A stretch of DNA of 52,282 nt, from the NCBI GenBank assembly GCA_017436675.1, contig JAFSCS010000018.1:1-52282 (forward strand), written 5' to 3'. Shown one piece after another: positions 8,655 to 16,824 of this stretch. Numbering within the stretch: position 1 is the first letter of the stretch; each line of letters starts with the position of its first letter. The translations under genes were made by a program, and so were the position numbers. The DNA is from Clostridia bacterium (GTDB lineage: Bacteria > Bacillota > Clostridia > Oscillospirales > CAG-382). The notes beneath the pieces are model-generated. The model did no database searches, was not told the DNA's origin, and worked only from the letters and a program-made list of their open reading frames with translations.

Positions 8655-9533
8655 ATGAGAAAAATTATCTTCGGAACAGATTGGTTCACCGATTGCGACG
8701 ATGCCGTCGCGTTAAGATTGGTCTGTCGCTACGTGAACTCAAAAAAGATCGAACTGCTCGGTATCGGCATCAATGCGTGCATCGAAGATTCCGTTGCATC
8801 ATTAAAGGGATTTTTGAGTGCGGAAGGAATAGACGGAATACCGATCGGGATCGACTTTGATGCAGTTGATTATGAGGGGACTCCAACCTATCAAAAACGA
8901 TTGGCGAATATCTGCCCCTCCGTTTCCAATAGCGATGCAGAGGATGCGGTTCGTATGTACAGACGGCTTCTCGCCAATGCAAATGACTGTGTTGAGATCA
9001 TCGAGGTCGGCTACCCACAGATCCTCTCTGAGCTGCTGAAAAGCAGCCCCGACGATATCTCGGAAAAAAACGGAGTCGAGCTCGTCAGCGAAAAGGTGTC
9101 GAAATTTTGGTTGATGGCAGGAAAGTGGGACGGTGACGGTGAAAAGGAACACAACTTCTGTCATAGCCATCGTTCTCGAAAAGCGGGAAAAGAGTTTTGT
9201 GAGCTTTGTCCGGTCGGCGTAACGTTTCTTGGCTGGGAGATCGGATATGGTGTAATAACGGGCGGAAGCTTGAACGAGAATGACCACTTGAAAAAGGTCC
9301 TCGTTGATTACGGCTCGGAAAACGGACGTCATTCGTGGGATCCAATGCTCACCCTGTTGGCTCTGATAGGTGACGAGGAAAGAGCAGGCTATAGTACTGT
9401 CAGCGGGAAAGCCTCCGTCGATGAAAGCACGGGAGCAAACTTTTTCGAAAAAGATATAAACGGACAACACAAATTCGTTGTCAAAATGTATGAAAACGAC
9501 TACTACGAGCAACAGATCAACATACTTTTGTAA
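8655..9533 (+). CDS. Nucleoside hydrolase-like protein (inosine/uridine-preferring superfamily)
   Basis: A 292-residue protein opening with GTDWFTDCDDAVALRL (7-22). This is a variant of the Asp-rich calcium site of nucleoside hydrolases (usually DTDPGxDDA); a subgroup carries the DTDWWTDxDDA form seen here. Other family cues are GIGINA near 36 and SWDPMLTLLALIG near 225, where the family usually has a D-P pair. Expected reaction: cleavage of the N-glycosidic bond of a nucleoside to base and ribose, or a related ribosyl substrate. It has a consensus promoter and an 11-bp gap to the glycosidase downstream, forming a two-gene unit. Substrate is uncertain because the Asp cluster is shifted. Confidence 0.75.
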   Translation: MRKIIFGTDWFTDCDDAVALRLVCRYVNSKKIELLGIGINACIEDSVASLKGFLSAEGIDGIPIGIDFDAVDYEGTPTYQKRLANICPSVSNSDAEDAVRMYRRLLANANDCVEIIEVGYPQILSELLKSSPDDISEKNGVELVSEKVSKFWLMAGKWDGDGEKEHNFCHSHRSRKAGKEFCELCPVGVTFLGWEIGYGVITGGSLNENDHLKKVLVDYGSENGRHSWDPMLTLLALIGDEERAGYSTVSGKASVDESTGANFFEKDINGQHKFVVKMYENDYYEQQINILL

Positions 9534-9544
9534 CGTTAATAATT

Positions 9545-10747
9545 ATGAATATAAAGCTATCATTTAATATAAAAACCCCCTCATTCACCGCAATTTCCAA
9601 AAAAGAAGATAACACAACGCTTGAGCTCGTGTTGAACGGCAGCGTCTTAACTACCTCCGTTTACTATTCCTATGACCATCGCCCGTTAAAGCTGAGCGCA
9701 AACGCGACCGTCGGCGATAAGGTAGCCGTCGTCCTTCTCGACCATCGGATCGAGCTGTATGTCAACGATATACTCGTCGATGAGGAGTGGCCGACAGGAA
9801 AAAGACTGTTTCTGCCGAGTGATACCATCACCTCACTCACCCCAATTATAATAGAAGAATATTCCATCCCCAATAACGACACACCCTCCGTCATCTCTCA
9901 ATTTGAAAACGCAGAAGGCTGGCGACCCGAAAAGAACGTCTTCGTCGGTGATTGTATGCCATATACAAAAAATGGGGAATACCACGTCCTATATCTCAAG
10001 GACCGCCACCACCATTGCAGTAAATGGGGGCTTGGTGCACATCAATGGGAGCACATCTCAACAAAAGACCTAAAAACTTGGTATACTCACCCAATGGCTG
10101 TCCCGATAACCGATCAACGTAAAGGCTCGATCTGTACGGGCTCGTGGATAGAAAAAGACGGAACAGAATATCTCTACTATACCGTCCGTCAATGTAACGA
10201 CCGTCCTGCCCCGATATGTCGCAGCACCTCTGGGGACGGCTACCATTTTACAAAAGACACCGCCTTCGGCTTTACGACCTCGGAAAAGTTTAATAGCACG
10301 ATAGCGAGAGACCCAAAGGTCATAAAGGACGAAAACGGCATTTTCCATATGCTTTTGACAACAAGCCTCAAAAAAGAAAATAAAGGTTGCCTTGCCCATT
10401 ATGTATCAAAGGATATGGAAGCGTGGATAGAGCAGAGCGAACCACTCTACGTTTCTTCGAATGGAGACCATCCCGAATGCCCCGACTATTTCAAATATAA
10501 CGGAAGATACTACCTGATCTTCAGCCTTCGCGGTACGGCGTATTATATGGTTTCCGAAAACCCGTTTTCCGACTTCAAAATGCCAAACGATCCGATCGTT
10601 CCCTGCGAAAGCGTGCCGAAGTGCGCGGAATGGAACGGAAAACTCGTATTCACGGGATTTAAAAGGATCAACGGCTATGCGGGTACGATGACCTTCAAGT
10701 CGGCAACGGCAGACGAAAACGGAACACTCATTTTTGAAAAGCCGTGA
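9545..10747 (+). CDS. GH32-like glycoside hydrolase (five-bladed beta-propeller)
   Basis: A 400-residue protein. An N-terminal beta region (1-130) is followed by a propeller with the three acidic sites of clan GH-J: VGDCMPY near 137 in the place of the nucleophile motif (usually NDPNG), ARDPKVI near 257 (RDP), and HPECPDYF near 310 (EC, acid/base). HHHCSKWGLGAHQWEHIST followed by DLKTW resembles GH32 enzymes. GH32 enzymes usually cut fructans or sucrose, but the altered first motif makes the substrate uncertain, and GH43 is an alternative. No clear ribosome site precedes the ATG, so translation may be coupled to the nucleoside hydrolase, whose stop is 11 bases upstream. Confidence 0.72.
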   Translation: MNIKLSFNIKTPSFTAISKKEDNTTLELVLNGSVLTTSVYYSYDHRPLKLSANATVGDKVAVVLLDHRIELYVNDILVDEEWPTGKRLFLPSDTITSLTPIIIEEYSIPNNDTPSVISQFENAEGWRPEKNVFVGDCMPYTKNGEYHVLYLKDRHHHCSKWGLGAHQWEHISTKDLKTWYTHPMAVPITDQRKGSICTGSWIEKDGTEYLYYTVRQCNDRPAPICRSTSGDGYHFTKDTAFGFTTSEKFNSTIARDPKVIKDENGIFHMLLTTSLKKENKGCLAHYVSKDMEAWIEQSEPLYVSSNGDHPECPDYFKYNGRYYLIFSLRGTAYYMVSENPFSDFKMPNDPIVPCESVPKCAEWNGKLVFTGFKRINGYAGTMTFKSATADENGTLIFEKP

Positions 10748-10760
10748 TCGGTTTAACCAA

Positions 10761-10789
10761 TTGATTTTTTCGGAAAAGTATAGTATAAT
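10761..10789 (+). promoter_or_regulatory. Promoter of the HAD phosphatase gene
   Basis: TTGATT (10761-10766), 17-bp spacer, TATAAT (10784-10789). Confidence 0.7.
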
Positions 10790-10825
10790 TAACTCAATAA
10801 CGAAAGAAAGCGCAAGGATCATCCA

Positions 10826-11581
10826 ATGAAAATTCTCGGAAGTGATTACGATGGAACTCTAAGCCATCATGGAATAACCGACGAAAAGCTGAAGGCGATC
10901 GAAAATTGGCGAAATAAAGGTAATAAATTTGGAATCGTCAGCGGACGAGGCAAAACGTTTCGCAGTGAGCTCTTGCAGGAACATCCAAACCTAAGGATCG
11001 ACTTTTTCGCCGCGTGTAACGGAGCATATATCACCGATGCAGACGGCAACGTGATCTTTGAAAAAAGATGCAGCGACGTTTCGCTCCCCAAATTTGCCGA
11101 CGATCTGTTCGAGTGGGGATGTAAATGTGTCCACGTCAATGCCGAAAGATACGTGTGCATAGTGCAGAAAGCAGAGCACAGACCTGCGTGGGTGTCGGAA
11201 AGAGTTACTTGCTTACCTGAAGATATCCCGAGCTTTGACTATTTCAACCAAGTCAGCGTTCAGCTTCCGTCTGTGGAGGACTCCACGATCGTCGTCGAAA
11301 AGATCAGAAATAAATATTCAAAATGGTTAAATCCACTCCAAAATTCCGTTTGTATAGATATCGTTCCCGCAGGAATAAATAAAGCAGAAGGACTTTATCG
11401 CCTGATGGAATACTATGGTGCAACGTATGATGACGTAATAACCGTCGGCGATAATATCAACGATATCGATATGATACGAGAGTTTCGCTCCTATGCAATG
11501 AAAAACGGTGTCGAAGCGGTGAAAAATTTGGCATCGGGAATCGTCAGCGACGTAGCGGAAATATTGGAAAAAGAAATATAA
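10826..11581 (+). CDS. HAD-superfamily hydrolase, Cof type
   Basis: A 251-residue phosphatase of the haloacid dehalogenase superfamily. Motif I is DYDGT (D7 nucleophile, D9 acid), motif II lies in IVSGRG (about 37-42), motif III includes NKAEGLYRL (about 188), and motif IV is GDNINDIDMI (about 208-217). The long central section is a Cof-type (C2) cap. Such enzymes remove phosphate from sugar phosphates, nucleotides or flavin precursors; the substrate is not predictable. The gene has its own promoter and terminator. Confidence 0.87.
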   Translation: MKILGSDYDGTLSHHGITDEKLKAIENWRNKGNKFGIVSGRGKTFRSELLQEHPNLRIDFFAACNGAYITDADGNVIFEKRCSDVSLPKFADDLFEWGCKCVHVNAERYVCIVQKAEHRPAWVSERVTCLPEDIPSFDYFNQVSVQLPSVEDSTIVVEKIRNKYSKWLNPLQNSVCIDIVPAGINKAEGLYRLMEYYGATYDDVITVGDNINDIDMIREFRSYAMKNGVEAVKNLASGIVSDVAEILEKEI

Positions 11582-11583
11582 GA

Positions 11584-11615
11584 TAAAACTCCAAGTTGAA
11601 GCTTGGAGTTTTTTA
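11584..11615 (+). terminator. Terminator after the HAD gene
   Basis: AAAACTCCAAG and CTTGGAGTTTTTT pair around TTGAAG, ending in a T-run. Confidence 0.9.
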
Positions 11616-11697
11616 ATAACGTTCCGAACGAAATGCAAAACTTATCCCCATTTGGTTTATTCAGTTATCATATCTTGTCTTTAAGCATCAATGGGTA

Positions 11698-11726
11698 TTG
11701 CATATAAATCAAATATGTGTTATATT
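11698..11726 (+). promoter_or_regulatory. Promoter of the sialate esterase gene
   Basis: TTGCAT (11698-11703), 17-bp spacer, TATATT (11721-11726). Confidence 0.55.
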
Positions 11727-11763
11727 CTATACAGATAACCAATCATAAAAAGGAGCAGCTCGA

Positions 11764-13410
11764 ATGAAACGTATAAGTATTGGAATCTTTTTTTTGTCAA
11801 TAATATTACTTTTTAGCATTATTTTCGTGTCTTGTGATAATGTCAATACATCAACTCCCATAGAAGACTCGAATAATTCAACTACTGTCAGTGAAACTCT
11901 CGACGTCCCACACGCGACTGCTTTCACCGTTTCCAACGTGTTTGCATCCGATATGGTCTTGCAGAGAAACGAATATATACGTGTTTGGGGCTATGCGGAT
12001 GATTCCCAAAACGGAAAAAAGGTCTCCGGTGAATTTATGGGAATGTTTGCCGAGGCAATGATCGAAAATGGCGAATGGGTAATTACTTTTGAAACTTGTC
12101 TTGACGCTTCCGCTGAATTGGGTAATACATTGAAAATATACGCCAACGGAGTGTCCTATGAGTTTGAAAACATACTTGTTGGCGACGTATATATGGTGAT
12201 GGGACAGTCGAACTGTGCCTATTCCGTCGCCGCGCATCACGAATATGTTACCGATACGAATAAAGGCGGAAAGGATACCTTGAACTACGATGCTCCAATA
12301 CGTATCCACTATAACTCTCAAGATCAAGTCTTGGGCTACCCGAAGTGGGGTACGACCGAGGTTTGTAAAGAAATAAGATCAGGCTCAACGTGGCAACGTG
12401 CAGATAGCTATGATGATATAAAAAACTTCACTGCTATCGGATATTTCTTCGCCCATAATTATTTGAAGCTCACCGAAAATAAAGTTCCGATAGGACTTAT
12501 CGAGATCGACGGTAACGGTAGACCGCTCGGTGCATTTATGTGTAACGAGGTCGCCGACGAAAAAGGTACCGACAAATTCGACGAAACAAAAGGCTACTAC
12601 GTCACAACAGGCGTAAACGGTGATGCAGGTCGATATCTCTATAACAACTATATGTACCCCTTCGAAAGATATGCGATCGCAGGAGTGATATGGTATCAAG
12701 GCGAAAGCGATATGGATGCTGCCAATGTAAAAGTTTATGCCGAGAATTTCTCTGCATTAATGACCTATATGAGATCAACTCATAACCTCGTGAATAAAGA
12801 TTTTCCTGTCTATTATATAGAATTTCCAACGATCTATAAAAGCCCCGCGGGCTTTGTCGGACTGTGGCAGTATATGGATGTCGGCGTGATCCGCGCCGCA
12901 ATGGGCGAGATACAACGTATCCTCCCGAATAGCCACCAAGTTGTGTCAACTGACCTTTGGAGCGATGATACCCACCCGAATAACCTCCATCCGAATTGTA
13001 AATACGAACAGTCGGAGCGCTTGTCTTTGTTGGCGGCAATAGTCAACGGCGAGTCGGAAAAGAAAATGACCGAAGCAAAAGGTCCCGTTCTTGTAAGTAT
13101 AGAATTAATGGAAGGCAATAAAAAAGCGATCTTGACCTATGAAAACGTAGGCGATGGCTTGAAGACCACCGACGGCGGAAATACTGTAAACGGCTTCTCG
13201 ATATATCGTAAAAACGGTGTTATCAACCCTAACGATAACGTTACCGCAACAATAACCGCAAAAAATCAAATAACCGTCGAATCCACCAAAGTAATTAAAG
13301 GTATCGCATATAATGCAAAAACCACGAACGTCTATGGTGTAGATATCAACCTTTGCAATAGCTTTGATATCCCCGCAGGCGCAACGGTAATGCTGTCTCC
13401 CGAAAACTAA
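11764..13410 (+). CDS. Sialate O-acetylesterase family lipoprotein
   Basis: A 548-residue exported protein. The N-terminus is a lipoprotein signal with lipobox FVSC (Cys near 22), followed by a Ser/Thr linker. The domain AFTVSNVFASDMVLQR (about 57-72) is the usual opening of sialate O-acetylesterases. The SGNH nucleophile block is VMGQSN near 148, and WYQGESDMDA near 315 plus DDTHPNNLHPN near 400 carry the remaining catalytic region (the His and Asp). Role: removal of O-acetyl groups from sialic acid or another glycan at the cell surface, exposing it to glycosidases. The ribosome site is GGAG and the gene is monocistronic. Confidence 0.85.
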   Translation: MKRISIGIFFLSIILLFSIIFVSCDNVNTSTPIEDSNNSTTVSETLDVPHATAFTVSNVFASDMVLQRNEYIRVWGYADDSQNGKKVSGEFMGMFAEAMIENGEWVITFETCLDASAELGNTLKIYANGVSYEFENILVGDVYMVMGQSNCAYSVAAHHEYVTDTNKGGKDTLNYDAPIRIHYNSQDQVLGYPKWGTTEVCKEIRSGSTWQRADSYDDIKNFTAIGYFFAHNYLKLTENKVPIGLIEIDGNGRPLGAFMCNEVADEKGTDKFDETKGYYVTTGVNGDAGRYLYNNYMYPFERYAIAGVIWYQGESDMDAANVKVYAENFSALMTYMRSTHNLVNKDFPVYYIEFPTIYKSPAGFVGLWQYMDVGVIRAAMGEIQRILPNSHQVVSTDLWSDDTHPNNLHPNCKYEQSERLSLLAAIVNGESEKKMTEAKGPVLVSIELMEGNKKAILTYENVGDGLKTTDGGNTVNGFSIYRKNGVINPNDNVTATITAKNQITVESTKVIKGIAYNAKTTNVYGVDINLCNSFDIPAGATVMLSPEN

Positions 13411-13484
13411 ACGTTGACATCATCGCTTTGTGCCATCTTGTTTGGCGTCAGCATCCCCCTTTTCAATAAAAAAGAGATATAACT

Positions 13485-13512
13485 AAAAACCATCGCTTCG
13501 TCGATGGTTTTT
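13485..13512 (+). terminator. Terminator after the sialate esterase gene
   Basis: AAAAACCATCG and CGATGGTTTTT form an 11-bp stem with a six-base loop. Confidence 0.9.
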
Positions 13513-13513
13513 C

Positions 13514-13542
13514 TTGAATAATATATCGCAGTGTGTTATAAT
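13514..13542 (+). promoter_or_regulatory. Promoter of the sigma factor gene
   Basis: TTGAAT (13514-13519), 17-bp spacer, TATAAT (13537-13542). The transcript would start near 13549, giving a leader of about 220 bases that contains the GNAT remnant. Confidence 0.65.
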
Positions 13543-13575
13543 TAATAAATAATATTCATCGGAGATAAATGAAGA

Positions 13576-13710
13576 TTGAAAAAACTACTGATACGTCTGA
13601 ATTCGGGAATAGAACGCGAATCAGCACATAAATTCTATCTGAAAAACGACTATAACGAAAAAAGCTCCAAAAAAATTTTATAAAATATTTCGAAAAAAAT
13701 TAACCAATAA
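13576..13710 (+). pseudogene. Decayed C-terminal fragment of a GNAT N-acetyltransferase
   Basis: From 13576 a short open frame (35 codons to 13683) encodes LNSGIERESAHKFYLKNDYN. This strongly recalls the end of GNAT acetyltransferases, where an LxSG-x-ER-x-AH-x-FY-x-x-x-G block forms the last helix and strand. Shifting the frame in the A-run near 13670 extends it with KKFYKIFRKK, which also fits. Nothing upstream encodes the rest of a GNAT domain. It therefore looks like a degraded remnant between a terminator and the sigma factor gene. A GGAG site lies at 13561, so a short peptide could still be made. Confidence 0.5.
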
Positions 13711-13771
13711 CGATTTCGTTCCACTATACAAGTGAGATCATCGATGATCCAAAAGTAAAGGAGGTGTGAAA

Positions 13772-15334
13772 TTGGATAAAAAAGAACTTGATAAAAAAAT
13801 AGAAGAAGCCGCAAAATCGCTTCTGTCATATTGTATCACCCGTACATCAGACCACTTTGAAGCGGAAGATCTGGCGCAGGATATCATCTTGGAAGTGTAT
13901 AGATCAGCCGAGAAACTGAAAAATGTCGAAGCATTCTATGGCTTTATGTGGGCTGTCGCAGGAAATGTATATAAAAATTGGTGTAAAACAAAAGCGAAAA
14001 TGAGAAATTGTGAATTTCTTTCCGAGCTTCCCGACGTTAAAGAAGAGTTGGAAGAAACGGACGAAACGCTCTTTCTTCTTCGCCGTGAGTTGAGCCTGCT
14101 TTCCGAAAAATATCGAAAAGCCGCTGTGCTGTATTATATCGAGAATAAGTCTTGTCTTGAAATATCCGAAAAGCTCTCGATAAGCGAGAGTATGGTAAAA
14201 TACCTCCTCTTTAAATCACGACAAATATTGAAAGAAGGTATTACAATGGAACGAAATTTAGGAACACAAAGCTATAACCCGAAAGGGCTTTCATTAATGT
14301 TTTGGGGAAACGGAGCAAATAGATATTATAACCTTTGCGACAGCAAAATATCACAAAATATTCTCTTTGCCTGCTATAACGACAATTTGACCGCTGAACA
14401 GATAAGCCTCGAAATCGGTGTGTCACTTCCGTATATGGAGGATAAGTTAAACGAGCTTTGCGACTATGAGGTGCTGAAAAAGGACGGCAATAAATACTAT
14501 ACGAATATAGCAATATTTACAAAAGACTTCACAAGTGAGGTTGATGTAAAAACGAAAACGCTTCGAGAAAATATCGCTAATATTGTAGAGAGTGCCGTGA
14601 AGGATAATGAAAAAGAGTTAAGAAGCATCGCCTCTATGGGCGCAGATGCGGGAAATAACGTATATTCGTGGCAAATGAGTACGTTTCTTCTTTACAGAGC
14701 AATAATTGAACTGTTTCAAAACAAAATTCAAATAGTCTACCCGAAGGATAAATTCGGAACAGAATGCTTCGTATGGGGCGAGGAAACAGCAGAACATCGA
14801 ACATGGCTCAATGATTTCTGCTTCGGCATTTGTAACACAGTAAATGAAAATGGGGATTATATTCAGTTTATGGATTTTCCGATAAACGGAGAAATGGTTC
14901 ACCACTATCATTTCAATCGCCAAAACGTTACGAATGTTTTTTTAGATGTTGCGAAAGGAACGACCGAAAGCTTTAGCGATAACGATAAAGCGGTTCTTGC
15001 CGATATGGTGAGAAGAGGATATATAAAAAACGAAGACGGCGTAAAAGTTAATTGCCCCGTCTATTCAAAAGAACAGCACGAAAAACTAAAAACGTTTTTC
15101 CAACCATATGCTGAAAAAATAGCAGATGAAGCAGAAAAACTGAAATCAGTTGTCGAAAAGATATTAAAGGAGCATATCCCAACACATCTGAAAAAATATT
15201 CGAAGGAGCTTTCATATCTTCGTCTTTTCGAGGATACGATATCAGCACCGATAAAATTGTTGTACGAAAGAAGCTTCCTTTCGAGCCAAACACCCGGTGA
15301 AATGCTTCCGACGACCTACGTTATCTTGAAATAA
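13772..15334 (+). CDS. RNA polymerase sigma factor (ECF-like) with a long C-terminal extension
   Basis: About 520 residues. Residues about 10-80 are sigma region 2 (AEDLAQDIILEVYRSAEKL, then FYGFMWAVAGNVYKNWCK) and about 105-160 are region 4 (LSEKYRKAAVLYYIENKSCL, then SISESMVKYLLFKSRQILK). Normal ECF factors stop near residue 180. Here another 360 residues follow, beginning with a probable winged helix (AEQISLEIGVSLPYMEDKL, about 205-225) and then a region with no recognised domain. The start is taken as TTG at 13772 because GGAGG (13760-13764) sits seven bases before it; a GTG at 13766 overlaps that site. A partner gene begins 15 bases downstream. The tail may sense a signal in place of an anti-sigma factor. 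Confidence 0.8.
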   Translation: MDKKELDKKIEEAAKSLLSYCITRTSDHFEAEDLAQDIILEVYRSAEKLKNVEAFYGFMWAVAGNVYKNWCKTKAKMRNCEFLSELPDVKEELEETDETLFLLRRELSLLSEKYRKAAVLYYIENKSCLEISEKLSISESMVKYLLFKSRQILKEGITMERNLGTQSYNPKGLSLMFWGNGANRYYNLCDSKISQNILFACYNDNLTAEQISLEIGVSLPYMEDKLNELCDYEVLKKDGNKYYTNIAIFTKDFTSEVDVKTKTLRENIANIVESAVKDNEKELRSIASMGADAGNNVYSWQMSTFLLYRAIIELFQNKIQIVYPKDKFGTECFVWGEETAEHRTWLNDFCFGICNTVNENGDYIQFMDFPINGEMVHHYHFNRQNVTNVFLDVAKGTTESFSDNDKAVLADMVRRGYIKNEDGVKVNCPVYSKEQHEKLKTFFQPYAEKIADEAEKLKSVVEKILKEHIPTHLKKYSKELSYLRLFEDTISAPIKLLYERSFLSSQTPGEMLPTTYVILK

Positions 15335-15349
15335 AAAAGAGGTGTGACG

Positions 15350-16204
15350 ATGATAATAAAGAAAATAGGAAAAATAATCGGCGGCCAGGATGGTGCCGTG
15401 TGTGGAACCGAGCTTTTTCGTTTTGATACAAAAGGGAAGTGCACCGTCTTCGATCTGTCGGAGTTGGATCATAACGAAGAAAAAATTCTTTCCCCAAAAT
15501 CTGTTTTCTTCCTCGATAAATTAGACCTCGTCACACCGCATAGTAACGCCGTTTTTTTCGGAACGGAGTATTATGATGTGACCGATACCTATCCGATCCT
15601 ATATACGAATGTCTATAATAACTATTCCGCTTCAAACGATAAACGAATGGGTATGTTGCTCGCATATAGATTGCAAAAGATCAATGTCGGTTATAAAACG
15701 ACACTTCTACAAATAATAAAAATAGGGTTTACAGAGGATATCGTTTGGAAATCAAATGAAAAAGAACACGGCGTTCGTCCCTACGGTAACTTCGTCGCCG
15801 AAAACGGATTACTCTTTGCGTTCGTAATGCGAAACGAAGAAAACGGAACCCGCTTCTTTAAATTCAAGCTCCCCTCCGTGCGAGATGGCGAAGCGTCCCA
15901 AGACGGAGTAGCTCAGCTTGTGCTGGAAAAGACTGACATCCTCGAATATTTTGATCTCCCATACTTCCGTTTCGTTCAAGGCGCGACAATGCATAACGGA
16001 AAAATATATTCGACCGAGGGCTTCACGGGCGACACTCTCAACCAACCCGCAATTCGAGTAATAGATACGAAAACGAAAACCGAAGTATATTATAATATAA
16101 TGAAGCAAGGTTATCCCGATGAGGCGGAAATGATCGATCATCTCGACGATAAGTGCCTTTATAGCGATATCAACGGCAACCTCTATGCGTGTGACTTTGA
16201 TTGA
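15350..16204 (+). CDS. Unrecognised protein, possibly a beta-propeller, partner of the sigma factor
   Basis: I do not recognise a named family in these 284 residues. The protein is beta-rich with repeated aromatic and Gly turns (for example GKIYSTEGFTGDTLNQPAI, IRVIDTKTKT, NGNLYACDFD), which suggests a propeller of roughly five to seven blades. There is no signal peptide or membrane segment, so it is likely cytoplasmic. ATG at 15350 is preferred over GTG at 15344 because GAGGTG precedes it at the right distance. It lies 15 bases after the sigma factor gene and is followed by a terminator, so the two are probably co-expressed and may work together, for example as sensor and sigma factor (inference). 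Confidence 0.6.
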   Translation: MIIKKIGKIIGGQDGAVCGTELFRFDTKGKCTVFDLSELDHNEEKILSPKSVFFLDKLDLVTPHSNAVFFGTEYYDVTDTYPILYTNVYNNYSASNDKRMGMLLAYRLQKINVGYKTTLLQIIKIGFTEDIVWKSNEKEHGVRPYGNFVAENGLLFAFVMRNEENGTRFFKFKLPSVRDGEASQDGVAQLVLEKTDILEYFDLPYFRFVQGATMHNGKIYSTEGFTGDTLNQPAIRVIDTKTKTEVYYNIMKQGYPDEAEMIDHLDDKCLYSDINGNLYACDFD

Positions 16205-16208
16205 ACCG

Positions 16209-16236
16209 AAGACTGTCAAAAGACAGTCTTTTCTTT
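16209..16236 (+). terminator. Terminator of the sigma factor unit
   Basis: AAGACTGTC and GACAGTCTT pair around AAAA, followed by TTCTTTT. Confidence 0.88.
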
Positions 16237-16248
16237 TATGTAATAATA

Positions 16249-16277
16249 TTGAAAGAAAAAGAAATCTGTGCTATAAT
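16249..16277 (+). promoter_or_regulatory. Promoter of the LURP-one/M28/M32 unit
   Basis: TTGAAA (16249-16254), 17-bp spacer, TATAAT (16272-16277). Confidence 0.7.
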
Positions 16278-16329
16278 ACACAGAAAGAAATATCAGACAG
16301 AGTATCATTAAATATAATAGGAGGGTAAA

Positions 16330-16803
16330 ATGAAGCTACTGTTCAAGCAAAGACTCTTTTCGTGGTTTGATAGCTACGATATCTATGATGAAACGGGAAA
16401 TACCGTCTATACCGTAAAGGGCGAGCTTTCTTGGGGACATTTGCTGCGCATATATGATAAAAACGGAACAGAGGTCGGCTCGGTAAAAGAAAAAATATTA
16501 ACGTGGCTCCCGAAATTTGAAATATATCTAAAAGACAAATATATGGGATGCATCAATAAAGAGCTCTCCTTCTTCCAACCACGATTCAATATCGACTTCA
16601 ATGGATGGCGTATCGACGGAGACCTGTTCGGATGGGATTATTCGATCCTCAACGCCACCTGCCAACGTATCGCAACCGTGTCAAAGCAGCTGTTTAATTG
16701 GAGCGATACCTATATCATCGATGTTGCCGATCCGCGCGACGCACTCTGCGCATTAATGCTCGTGATCGCCATCGACGCCGAAAAATGCTCAAGAAGAGAC
16801 TAA
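16330..16803 (+). CDS. LURP-one-related (tubby-like beta-barrel) protein
   Basis: A 157-residue protein whose repeated strand pattern matches the LURP-one-related/phospholipid-scramblase-like fold: FDSYDIYDETGNTVYTVKG, then LRIYDKNGTEVGSV, then WDYSILNATCQRIATVSKQ and a closing hydrophobic helix (ALCALMLVIAIDA). These small barrels occur in many bacteria; their function is poorly known, possibly lipid or membrane binding. AGGAGGG six bases upstream sets the start. The two peptidase genes follow at short distances (21 and 8 bases), indicating a three-gene unit. Confidence 0.8.
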   Translation: MKLLFKQRLFSWFDSYDIYDETGNTVYTVKGELSWGHLLRIYDKNGTEVGSVKEKILTWLPKFEIYLKDKYMGCINKELSFFQPRFNIDFNGWRIDGDLFGWDYSILNATCQRIATVSKQLFNWSDTYIIDVADPRDALCALMLVIAIDAEKCSRRD

Positions 16804-16824
16804 TAGATATGAAAGGAAACAGAA

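Noticed and set aside
8802..9512. Open frame of 236 codons opposite the nucleoside hydrolase gene
   Set aside because: No recognisable protein, no ribosome site, fully inside a convincing gene.
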